The notes below the pieces were generated by a model. The model was given only the letters and a program-made list of their open reading frames with translations, was not told where the DNA came from and did no database searches. A program made the translations under genes and the position numbers. Shown here piece after piece: positions 52,822-60,923 of a stretch of 64,000 nt of DNA. The stretch's first letter is position 1. The number at the start of each line of letters is the position of its first letter. This stretch comes from Nitrospiraceae bacterium. GTDB lineage: Bacteria; Nitrospirota; Nitrospiria; Nitrospirales; Nitrospiraceae. The DNA is taken from contig JAHBWI010000001.1 of NCBI GenBank assembly GCA_019637075.1, positions 806,001 through 870,000 on the forward strand. Direction: 5' to 3'.

Positions 52822-54258
52822 TTATGCCTTGGTTCCGCCGACGGTGATTTCATCGATCTTGATCGTCGGCAGCCCGACGCCGACCGGCACCGACTGGCCG
52901 TCCTTGCCGCACGTTCCAATCCCTTCATCCAACCTCAAATCGTGTCCGACCATCGACACCTTCGTCAGGATCTCAGGCCCATTGCCGATCAAGGTCGCGC
53001 CCTTCACGGGCTTGGTCACCTTTCCATCCTCGATCAGGTAGGCCTCGCTGGCGGAAAACACGAACTTGCCGTTGGTAATGTCCACTTGGCCGCCGCCGAA
53101 CGAAACGGCGTACAGCCCCTTCTTGACGGACTTGATGATGTCCTGCGGGTCGGATTCCCCTGCCAGCATGAACGTGTTGGTCATCCGCGGAAGCACGACG
53201 CTCTGGTAGCTCTCGCGCCGTCCATTGCCGGTCAACGGAATCCCCATCAACTTCGCATTCAACTTGTCCGTGATATAGCCGCGGAGGATGCCCCGTTCGA
53301 TCAAGACGGTTCGGCCGGTGGGGGTTCCTTCGTCGTCGATGTTCAACGAGCCTCGACGAAACGGCAAGGTGCCGTCATCTACGATCGTACAGACTTCCGA
53401 CGCCACCTTTTTGCCGACAAGGCTGGAGAAGGCCGACGTCTTCTTGCGATTGAAGTCTGCCTCAAGGCCGTGACCGATGGCCTCATGGAGCAGAATGCCG
53501 GGCCAGCCGCCGCCCAACACGACAGGCATAACGCCGGCCGGAGCATCCACTGCGCTGAGGTTGAGGATCGCCTCCCGGGCCGCTTCACGGGCAAACTGCA
53601 AGAATCGCTGGCCATCCCGGAAGTAATCCAGACCGACTCGTCCACCGCCGCCGAACGTCCCCACCTGCCGATTGCCGTTGTCTTCCGCGATGCAGGTGAC
53701 TTGAAGGCGAGACAGGGGCTGCATGTCTCCGACCATCATGCCGTCCGAGGTGGCAACGACCATGATCTTGTATTCAGTATTGAACGCCGCCATGACGTTC
53801 TTGATGCGAGGGTCGTAGCGCCGCGCTTCGGCATCGATGGCGTTGAGCAACTCGACCCGGTCCTTCGTCGCGACCTCGATATTGGCCCGCTCGTGCGGGT
53901 ACAGGTTCCGGGCCAGCGGAGGCCGGTGAGTCACCGCAACCGGCGTCGTGCCCTGGCTGGACTGCGCAATGTACCGGGCCGTGTCGGCTGCGATTTCCAA
54001 GTCTTTCTTGGTCAGTTCATCGGAGTAGGCAAAACCGGTCTTCTCACCCGAGATTGCACGCACGCCCACGCCCTGACCGATATTTTTTGTCGCCCGTTTG
54101 ACGATCCCCTCTTCCATGGAGACCGACTCGGATTGACAGTATTCGAAGTAGAGGTCGGCATAGTCGACGTTCGACACCTTCACCCGACCCAAGGCCTGCT
54201 CGACTTCTCGATCACTGACACCAAAGCGTGTCAGCGATCCGGACTGCTCAGTCGCCAT
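52822..54258 (-). CDS. tldD: Metalloprotease TldD
   Basis: A 478-residue zinc protease and partner of TldE. The metal motif H-E-A-I-G-H-G-L-E (about residues 255-263) is intact, followed by the usual G-T-L-P-F-R-R-G-S-L-N-I-D-D-E-G-T-P segment. The ATG at 54258 follows AAGGAGAACGTATC. It begins the operon; a promoter lies at 54405-54434. Confidence 0.96.
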   Translation of the reverse strand: MATEQSGSLTRFGVSDREVEQALGRVKVSNVDYADLYFEYCQSESVSMEEGIVKRATKNIGQGVGVRAISGEKTGFAYSDELTKKDLEIAADTARYIAQSSQGTTPVAVTHRPPLARNLYPHERANIEVATKDRVELLNAIDAEARRYDPRIKNVMAAFNTEYKIMVVATSDGMMVGDMQPLSRLQVTCIAEDNGNRQVGTFGGGGRVGLDYFRDGQRFLQFAREAAREAILNLSAVDAPAGVMPVVLGGGWPGILLHEAIGHGLEADFNRKKTSAFSSLVGKKVASEVCTIVDDGTLPFRRGSLNIDDEGTPTGRTVLIERGILRGYITDKLNAKLMGIPLTGNGRRESYQSVVLPRMTNTFMLAGESDPQDIIKSVKKGLYAVSFGGGQVDITNGKFVFSASEAYLIEDGKVTKPVKGATLIGNGPEILTKVSMVGHDLRLDEGIGTCGKDGQSVPVGVGLPTIKIDEITVGGTKA

Positions 54259-54404
54259 GATACGTTCTCCTTGTGACCGGCTTCATTGGACCCTCCGCGG
54301 CGCAAGTTCGCTCGGACCGCAAACGGCTACCATTGGAAGGTTGGTCGTTCAGAAGGGGGTTCGTCACCGACCGTGAAACATTTTGTCGCGTTCGACGGTG
54401 CGCG

Positions 54405-54434
54405 AGTATAGCCCATTCATTTCCTGAGCCGCAA
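54405..54434 (-). promoter_or_regulatory. Candidate promoter of tldD-tldE
   Basis: On the minus strand TTGCGG (54434-54429), 18 bases, TATACT (54410-54405). The -35 match is partial; the -10 is good. It lies about 147 bases before the tldD start. Confidence 0.45.
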
Positions 54435-54485
54435 TGCGAATGCGCTCGAACCATCTGCAATTACAGCGAAATCCGGAAATTTCGT

Positions 54486-54515
54486 TTGACTTTCTCATGT
54501 CCCGAGTCTAGACTC
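54486..54515 (+). promoter_or_regulatory. Promoter of the uppS-cdsA-dxr-rseP cluster with palindromic -10 region
   Basis: TTGACT (54486-54491), 17 bases, TAGACT (54509-54514). The -10 region lies inside a perfect 12-base palindrome GAGTCTAGACTC (54504-54515), a possible operator. uppS starts at 54564, about 43 bases past the predicted transcript start. Confidence 0.55.
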
Positions 54516-54563
54516 ACTTTACCCTCCGGATCAGCTCCAAAGAAAGGGTAAACACACCGCTCC

Positions 54564-55349
54564 ATGAATGATTCTCGCTCGCAGGATATCGAACCTCCTT
54601 CAGATTCCGACCTGCTCTCCAAACTCGATCCCGATATGCTTCCCAAACACCTCGCCGTCATCATGGACGGCAACGGGCGCTGGGCGGAGTTGCGTGGGCT
54701 TCCACGGATCGCTGGTCACCAGGAAGGCATCAAGTCGGTTCGCGAGCTCATTTCGCTGTCCCTGGAGTTGGGCATCAAGATCCTGACGATCTACGCGTTC
54801 TCACAAGAGAATTGGAACCGGCCGGCCCAGGAAATCAGCGCGTTGATGGGGCTCCTGGAACATTACCTTTCGACGGAGCGATCAAGTCTCATCGAGCAGG
54901 GCGTGCGATTCCGGACGATCGGTCGAGTCTCGTCGCTTCCGGCCAACGCCCTCCACTGGGTGAATACCACCGAGCGGGAAACCGCACACCTGAATAAGTT
55001 GGTCTTGAATGTCGCCCTGAGCTACGGCGGACGGGCGGAAATCGTCGATGCCGCCAAGGATCTTGCACGCGCCGTGCAGAGCGGCCGTCTCGGGATCGAC
55101 CAGATCAACGAGGCCTCGTTTCAGCAGCGTCTGTACACGCAGGATACCCCGGACCCCGACCTGCTGATTCGCACCAGCGGCGAAACGCGTATCAGTAACT
55201 TCCTGCTCTGGCAATTGGCCTACACTGAGTTGTATTTTACCCCGACGCTCTGGCCGGACTTCCGGCGCCGCGAAACGCTGGTCGCGTTGCTCGAATACCA
55301 GCGCCGCGAACGCCGTTTCGGACGCGTCATGAGCAGCATCTCCTCCTAA
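54564..55349 (+). CDS. uppS: Isoprenyl transferase (undecaprenyl diphosphate synthase)
   Basis: A 261-residue cis-prenyltransferase that makes the lipid carrier for peptidoglycan and LPS. It has I-M-D-G-N-G-R-W-A (Asp for Mg-diphosphate), T-I-Y-A-F-S-Q-E-N-W and R-T-S-G-E-T-R-I-S-N-F-L-L-W-Q. An extra 30 residues precede the fold. It is the first gene of the cluster. Confidence 0.96.
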   Translation: MNDSRSQDIEPPSDSDLLSKLDPDMLPKHLAVIMDGNGRWAELRGLPRIAGHQEGIKSVRELISLSLELGIKILTIYAFSQENWNRPAQEISALMGLLEHYLSTERSSLIEQGVRFRTIGRVSSLPANALHWVNTTERETAHLNKLVLNVALSYGGRAEIVDAAKDLARAVQSGRLGIDQINEASFQQRLYTQDTPDPDLLIRTSGETRISNFLLWQLAYTELYFTPTLWPDFRRRETLVALLEYQRRERRFGRVMSSISS

Positions 55350-55376
55350 CCTCCATTGCCAAGCCTGGGAACCCTC

Positions 55377-56243
55377 GTGAGCACTGCCGGTCCCGTGACG
55401 TCTCCCAACGCGGTTCCCGCCGCCAAGACCGAGTTCGATCCCCGTCGGCTCTATACGGCGCTGGTGCTGATTCCCAGCCTCTATGCCATCATCCGCTACC
55501 TGCCTCCGATGGCTTGTACGGTCCTGGCATTTGTCATTGCTGCGCTGGCCCTGACCGAATTCTATCGCCTGTGCCTCGGCGAACGCGCGAGCCGCCTGTT
55601 GATGGGCATTGGGTATGGAATCACCGGGCTCTGGTTTGCCGGGTATCACTTAGGGGGACTCGGCATTGACACCCTGTTTCTGGCCGTCGTGCTTACGCTC
55701 TTGATTCCCCTCGTAACGACGGCCGGCATCCAGCATCGGGTCGCCGACAGCGCCGTCACGGTCATGGGCATCCTGTACATCGGCGGAGCCATGAGTTATC
55801 TGATCCGGCTGCGGGGCTATCCGGGCGGAGAGCTGATGATTCTGTTCGTGCTGCTTGCGACCATTGCCTCCGACACCGGCGCCTATTATGTCGGCAAGAC
55901 CCTCGGGCGGCACCCGCTCGCGCCAAGCATCAGCCCCAAGAAAACGATCGAGGGTTTGATCGGAGGTCTCGCGCTGACGGTGGCGGCCGTCTACGTGGCG
56001 CGGGCCTGGTTTCCCGTTTGGGAATTGACCCTACTGGATTCGCTTATCCTCGGCACAATCCTCACGCTGGCTGGTCTGGCCGGCGACCTGACGGAGTCGG
56101 CCGTCAAACGCTCGGTCGGCGTCAAGGATTCCGGTGGACTGTTGCCCGGCCATGGTGGCATGCTCGATCGGATCGACAGTTTGTTGTTCACCGCGCCGGC
56201 TTTTTACTACTATCTGTGGCTCAATGGGGTCACGCCCCCCTGA
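55377..56243 (+). CDS. cdsA: Phosphatidate cytidylyltransferase
   Basis: A 288-residue membrane enzyme forming CDP-diacylglycerol. It has about seven or eight hydrophobic helices and the family signature near the carboxy terminus: K-R-S-V-G-V-K-D-S-G-G-L-L-P-G-H-G-G-M-L-D-R-I-D-S. The start is probably GTG 55377; a TTG at 55356 is less likely. It follows uppS by 27 bases. Confidence 0.94.
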   Translation: MSTAGPVTSPNAVPAAKTEFDPRRLYTALVLIPSLYAIIRYLPPMACTVLAFVIAALALTEFYRLCLGERASRLLMGIGYGITGLWFAGYHLGGLGIDTLFLAVVLTLLIPLVTTAGIQHRVADSAVTVMGILYIGGAMSYLIRLRGYPGGELMILFVLLATIASDTGAYYVGKTLGRHPLAPSISPKKTIEGLIGGLALTVAAVYVARAWFPVWELTLLDSLILGTILTLAGLAGDLTESAVKRSVGVKDSGGLLPGHGGMLDRIDSLLFTAPAFYYYLWLNGVTPP

Positions 56244-56276
56244 CGGGCTCGGCGGAACCCGAGTGAGGAAATCGCT

Positions 56277-57437
56277 ATGAAGAACATCATCATCCTTGGC
56301 GCCACGGGCTCCATCGGCACCAATACCCTGGACATCGTCGCGCGGTTCCCGAATGAATTCCGCGTCATCGGTCTGACCGCCGGCTCCAACGATGAGAAGC
56401 TCGAAGAGCAGATCCGTCAGTTCCGGCCAAAAATGGCGGCATTGGCCAACGAAGCGGCGGCGGCTCGATTGCGGGATCGCTGCGCGGACCTGCCGGTTCA
56501 GATTCTCTCGGGGAACGAAGGCGTCCGGGAAGTGGCACAGGCAGCCGGCGCGGAGTTGGTGGTGTCGGCGATCGTGGGCGGGGCCGGGCTCGTGCCGACC
56601 TTGGCCGCCATCCGCAGCGGGAAACATATCGCCCTGGCCAACAAGGAACCGATGGTGATGGCCGGTAAGTTGATGCAGGAAGAGGCGCGTAAACACGACG
56701 TCCGCATCCTGCCCGTCGATAGCGAGCACAGTGCGATTTTTCAGTCCCTCGAAGGCCACCGGCTCGACGACGTTAAGCGACTGATCCTCACCGCCTCCGG
56801 CGGACCACTCTGGGACTTCTCGATGGAACAGTTGCAGACCGTCAGTCCGGAGCGGGCGCTCCAGCACCCCAACTGGAAAATGGGCTCCAAGATCACCATC
56901 GACTCCGCCACCTTGATGAACAAGGGGTTGGAGGTCGTGGAAGCGCGCTGGCTCTTCGATCTCCCCGAGACCAAAATCGAAGTCCTGGTTCATCGGGAGA
57001 GCATCATCCATTCTTTGGTAGAATATATCGATCGATCGATGATCGCGCAGTTGGGCTTGCCGGACATGCGCACCCCGATCTCTTACGCGATGCGGTATCC
57101 TGAGCGGATGCCGCTGGAACTGCCCTCGCTGGAACTGGCGGAGATCGGCAAATTGACCTTTTTCAAGCCCGACCACGAACGGTTTCCCTGTCTGGGGCTC
57201 GGATATGAGTCGTTACGCATCGGCGGCACCATGCCGGCCACGATGAACGCGGCGAATGAAATCGCCGTCGAAGCGTTCCTGCAGGGCGGAATTCGTTTTA
57301 TGGATATTCCGGACATCATTCGGAGTACAATGGAATCGCACGTGGTGCAATCGATCGACAGCCTGGATCACGCCCTGGAAGCCGACCGGTGGGCTCGGGA
57401 AAAAGCCGAGTCGCTGGTTCATTCGTTGACGCGGTAA
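56277..57437 (+). CDS. dxr: 1-deoxy-D-xylulose 5-phosphate reductoisomerase
   Basis: A 386-residue NADPH enzyme of the MEP isoprenoid pathway, making MEP for UppS and hopanoid precursors. The nucleotide loop G-A-T-G-S-I-G-T-N-T-L is at the amino terminus, metal and substrate residues are in L-P-V-D-S-E-H-S-A-I-F-Q, and N-K-G-L-E-V-V-E-A-R-W-L-F precedes the helical domain. The ATG follows GAGGAAATCG. Confidence 0.97.
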   Translation: MKNIIILGATGSIGTNTLDIVARFPNEFRVIGLTAGSNDEKLEEQIRQFRPKMAALANEAAAARLRDRCADLPVQILSGNEGVREVAQAAGAELVVSAIVGGAGLVPTLAAIRSGKHIALANKEPMVMAGKLMQEEARKHDVRILPVDSEHSAIFQSLEGHRLDDVKRLILTASGGPLWDFSMEQLQTVSPERALQHPNWKMGSKITIDSATLMNKGLEVVEARWLFDLPETKIEVLVHRESIIHSLVEYIDRSMIAQLGLPDMRTPISYAMRYPERMPLELPSLELAEIGKLTFFKPDHERFPCLGLGYESLRIGGTMPATMNAANEIAVEAFLQGGIRFMDIPDIIRSTMESHVVQSIDSLDHALEADRWAREKAESLVHSLTR

Positions 57438-57463
57438 CACCCCGCACACCAAGGAGTCTGCCC

Positions 57464-58855
57464 GTGGGAACAGCCTTTGCCTGGTCGCCTGACGTGGTGT
57501 CGTTCCTCAGCCACTGGGCCCTTCCCTTCCTCGTCGTACTCGGCGTCCTGGTCGCCTTCCATGAAATGGGCCACTTCCTGGCCGCACGCTGGGTTGGGGT
57601 CAAGGTGCTCAAGTTCTCGCTCGGATTCGGCCCCAAAATCTTCGGGCGCCAGATCGGCGAGACCGAATACCTCTTGTCCGTGGTCCCGCTGGGCGGGTAC
57701 GTCAAACTATTCGGCGAGGACGAAAACGAGACGATTTCGCCGGAAGATAAGCGGCGCGCGTTCGCTCACCAATCGCTCTGGGGCAAGACGTTGATCGTGG
57801 CCGCCGGTCCGATCTTCAACTTCATCCTGGCCTATCTTATTTACACGGTATACATCGGCCTCGGTTATTCGCTGCCGGTGCCCAGTTTCAAGGACATCAT
57901 CCCCGAGATTGAAGCGGTCCTTCCAGGCTCTCCCGCCGATCAAGCCGGCCTCAAGCCCGGCGACAAGATCATCCGGGTGAACGAAAAAGAGATTTCCACC
58001 AGCGCCGAGCTGATGAAGGCGATCGCCGTCAGCAACGGAAAGCAACTCACGCTGGACCTGACGAGGGGCCAACAGGTCAAGACCGTGTTGGTCACGCCGA
58101 GCAAGACGACCGTTCAGGAGGGCGGAAAGCCGGTCGCGTTGTATCAATTGGGCATCGAGGAGCGTGCGCCGGTCATCACGGCCGTGATTCCAGGCTCCCG
58201 GGCCCAAGCGGCTGGGTTGCAACCCGGTGATCGGGTCGTGAAAATCGACAGCCGGGAAATCTTCACCTGGTCGCAAATGACGTCGATCGTGCGGGAGAGC
58301 CCGAACAAGGCGCTGCAGTTCGAAGTGCAGCGCATGGGAGGGGCACAGTCGGTCGCAGTCACTCCGATGGGAGAAAAGACAACCGTCGACGGCAACACGG
58401 TCGAGATCGGCAAGATCGGCATCTCGGCACAGAACCAGACCATTCTCCAAACCAACGAGCCGCTCAAGGCGCCGCTGCTCGGCGCCCAGGCCACCTGGGG
58501 ATGGACCGAGCTGACCGTAGCCGGTATCTATAAGATCATCACCGGGGAGATTTCCCGCAAGAACATCGGTGGGCCGCTGACTATCGCCAAGACCGCGGGC
58601 GATGCGGCCGAGCAAGGCACTTCTAACCTGGTCTTCCTGATGGCCATGCTCAGCATCAACCTCGGCGTCTTGAACCTGTTGCCGATTCCCATTTTGGACG
58701 GAGGACACCTCTTGTTCTTCTTCATCGAGGCTGTGCGCCGGAAACCGTTGGAGGACCGTCAGCGCGAGTTGGCGCAGCAAGTCGGGTTGGTGCTCCTGGT
58801 CGGCATCATGATCTTTGCCTTCTGGAACGACATCGAGCGGTTGATTTCCCCCTAA
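57464..58855 (+). CDS. rseP: RseP-type site-2 intramembrane protease
   Basis: A 463-residue membrane metalloprotease that cleaves anti-sigma factors and signal peptide remnants. The zinc site H-E-M-G-H lies in A-F-H-E-M-G-H-F (about residue 32) and the distal N-L-L-P-I-P-I-L-D-G-G-H motif near the end. Two PDZ domains (about 130-210 and 220-300, with G-S-P-A-D-Q-A-G-L and G-S-R-A-Q-A-A-G-L) sit between. The start is GTG 57464 after AAGGAG. Confidence 0.95.
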   Translation: MGTAFAWSPDVVSFLSHWALPFLVVLGVLVAFHEMGHFLAARWVGVKVLKFSLGFGPKIFGRQIGETEYLLSVVPLGGYVKLFGEDENETISPEDKRRAFAHQSLWGKTLIVAAGPIFNFILAYLIYTVYIGLGYSLPVPSFKDIIPEIEAVLPGSPADQAGLKPGDKIIRVNEKEISTSAELMKAIAVSNGKQLTLDLTRGQQVKTVLVTPSKTTVQEGGKPVALYQLGIEERAPVITAVIPGSRAQAAGLQPGDRVVKIDSREIFTWSQMTSIVRESPNKALQFEVQRMGGAQSVAVTPMGEKTTVDGNTVEIGKIGISAQNQTILQTNEPLKAPLLGAQATWGWTELTVAGIYKIITGEISRKNIGGPLTIAKTAGDAAEQGTSNLVFLMAMLSINLGVLNLLPIPILDGGHLLFFFIEAVRRKPLEDRQRELAQQVGLVLLVGIMIFAFWNDIERLISP

Positions 58856-58878
58856 CGGGGGTGAACGGACTCAGTCGA

Positions 58879-58906
58879 GCGGCTTCCCGCCTGTGCGGGA
58901 AGCCGC
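58879..58906 (+). terminator. Terminator-like hairpin after rseP
   Basis: A perfect 12-base stem GCGGCTTCCCGC/GCGGGAAGCCGC with a CTGT loop, 24 bases past rseP. There is no T-run after it, so termination strength is uncertain. Confidence 0.6.
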
Positions 58907-59002
58907 CTTGCTCCGCGCGGGCTGTGGTTCCGCTGGACAGACAGTCCGCACATCCTGTATACCTGTCTCCCCGATAGCTTAGTGATGGACTCCTGATTCC
59001 GC

Positions 59003-60709
59003 ATGCGCGTCTCCCAAACCCTCATCCCGACATTGCGCGACGATCCGGGCGAAGCCGAAACGGTCAGCCACCGGCTGATGTTGCGCGCCGGCATGATCCG
59101 TAAGGTCGCGGCCGGTATCTACACATACCTGCCGTTGGGTCTGCGCGTATTCCGGAAGATCGAACGAATTGTCCGCGAGGAAATGAACCGAGCCGGCGCA
59201 CAGGAACTCCTGATGCCGATCGCGTCCCCCGCAGAATTGTGGCGGGAAACCGGACGATGGGATTTTTACGGCAAGGAACTCCTTCGCTTCAAAGACCGGC
59301 ACGAGCGTGACTTCTGCCTCGGCCCGACGCATGAAGAGGTCATAACGGACCTGTTCCGGCGCGAAGTCCGGTCCTACAGACAAATGCCGCTCAACTTCTA
59401 CCAGATCCAAACCAAGTTCCGTGATGAGATCCGCCCGAGATTCGGACTGATGCGCGGCCGCGAATTCATCATGAAGGACGCCTATAGTTTCGACCGCGAC
59501 GAGGCCGGCGCCAGGCTCAGCTACCAAAAGATGTACGACGCCTACAACCGGATCTTCACCCGCTGCGGGCTCACATTCCGCCCGGTTGAAGCAGATACCG
59601 GTCTCATCGGCGGTACGTCGTCGCACGAATTCATGGTCTTGGCCGAAACCGGGGAAGAGACCATCGTCTACAGTCCCGAGGGCACCTACGCCGCCAACGT
59701 GGAGCGGGCCGAGGTACCACCGCCGCCGGCCGCTGCGTCGGAGCCGCTGCGTCCGATGACCGAAGTCAGCACGCCCAAACAGCGAACGGTCGACGAGGTG
59801 ACGGCCTTCCTAAAGATTACGCCGCAGCAGCTCGTGAAGACACTCCTCTACAGCACGGGGAAGGACACGGTCGCCGTGTTGGTTCGTGGGGACCACGAGG
59901 TCAACGAGATCAAGGTCAAACGCCTGCTCAACGTCACGGACGTCGAACTGGTCAAACCTGAGCTGGTCCCCTCCCTGACCGGCGCGCCGGTCGGGTTTGC
60001 CGGACCGGTGGGACTCAAGCAGATCCGCATCTTGGCGGACCATGCCGTAAAAGTGATGACCAACTTCGTCGTCGGAGGCAACAAAGCGGACACGCACCTC
60101 GTCGACGTGAACGTCGGACGCGATTTCCAACCGGACCAATTTGCCGATCTGCGGAACGCCCAGGTCGGAGACCAGTCGCCGCGCCAGGACGGCACCTTGA
60201 AAACGGCCAAGGGCATCGAGGTCGGCCATGTGTTCATGCTGGGCACCAAATACAGCCAATCGATGAACGCCACGTTCTTGGATGATCAAGGCCAAGAACA
60301 GCTGGCGGTCATGGGCTGTTACGGTATCGGGGTCAGCCGAACTGCGGCGGCCTCCATCGAACAGAACCACGACGCGAAGGGCATCGTCTGGCCCGTTCCC
60401 ATCGCCCCCTACCACGTGACCCTGATCCCGCTCGGCCAGTCCCAAGCCGTGTCACAGTTGGCTGAATCTCTGTACCGCTCGCTGGAGGGAGCCGGGGTCG
60501 AGGTCCTCTGGGACGACCGCGACGAACGGGCGGGGGTGAAGTTCAACGACGCCGATCTCATCGGCGCCCCGTACCACCTTGTCCTCGGCGAAAAAGGGTT
60601 GGCACAAGGGCAGGTCGAGGTGAAGGTCCGGAAAACCGGGGAAACGATCAAAGTCGCCCCGGATCAGGTCGTAGCCCATCTGTCCTCCCTCATCAAGGCT
60701 GCCTCCTAA
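59003..60709 (+). CDS. proS: Prolyl-tRNA synthetase
   Basis: A 568-residue bacterial-type class II synthetase charging tRNA-Pro. Motif 1 (about 50-70), motif 2 ([17 protein letters not shown]) and motif 3 (C-Y-G-I-G-V-S-R) are visible, with the YbaK-like editing insertion (about 225-385) between them, and the anticodon-binding domain at the end. The ATG at 59003 has only weak upstream support. Confidence 0.97.
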   Translation: MRVSQTLIPTLRDDPGEAETVSHRLMLRAGMIRKVAAGIYTYLPLGLRVFRKIERIVREEMNRAGAQELLMPIASPAELWRETGRWDFYGKELLRFKDRHERDFCLGPTHEEVITDLFRREVRSYRQMPLNFYQIQTKFRDEIRPRFGLMRGREFIMKDAYSFDRDEAGARLSYQKMYDAYNRIFTRCGLTFRPVEADTGLIGGTSSHEFMVLAETGEETIVYSPEGTYAANVERAEVPPPPAAASEPLRPMTEVSTPKQRTVDEVTAFLKITPQQLVKTLLYSTGKDTVAVLVRGDHEVNEIKVKRLLNVTDVELVKPELVPSLTGAPVGFAGPVGLKQIRILADHAVKVMTNFVVGGNKADTHLVDVNVGRDFQPDQFADLRNAQVGDQSPRQDGTLKTAKGIEVGHVFMLGTKYSQSMNATFLDDQGQEQLAVMGCYGIGVSRTAAASIEQNHDAKGIVWPVPIAPYHVTLIPLGQSQAVSQLAESLYRSLEGAGVEVLWDDRDERAGVKFNDADLIGAPYHLVLGEKGLAQGQVEVKVRKTGETIKVAPDQVVAHLSSLIKAAS

Positions 60710-60791
60710 GCCCACACGGCCGCGTCTCTCGTCTCATCGCTTCAGATCCAATCGCCGCCCAGCAGGAACCGTTCCAGAAATTGCCTTTTCC

Positions 60792-60819
60792 TTGCCTTGA
60801 CTCCACATTGGGTTACACT
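60792..60819 (+). promoter_or_regulatory. Candidate promoter of the PilB-like gene
   Basis: TTGCCT (60792-60797), 16 bases, TACACT (60814-60819). Predicted start near 60826, giving a leader of about 98 bases. Match to consensus is moderate. Confidence 0.4.
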
Positions 60820-60923
60820 GAGTCACATACGGGAACCCCCTTGCACCCTGCCCATCCCAATGGGGCAGAGACCGCCTGGTCGGCCGCCCGGTACTCGCGC
60901 CTCCGGTTTCAGGAGACCCGTCG

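Noticed and set aside
52693-54276. A 527-codon open frame on the plus strand opposite tldD and the start of tldE
   Set aside because: It is fully antisense to tldD/tldE, has no family-like sequence, and long antisense frames are common in this GC-rich DNA. The same applies to long frames opposite lptD, folC, accD, dxr and rseP.
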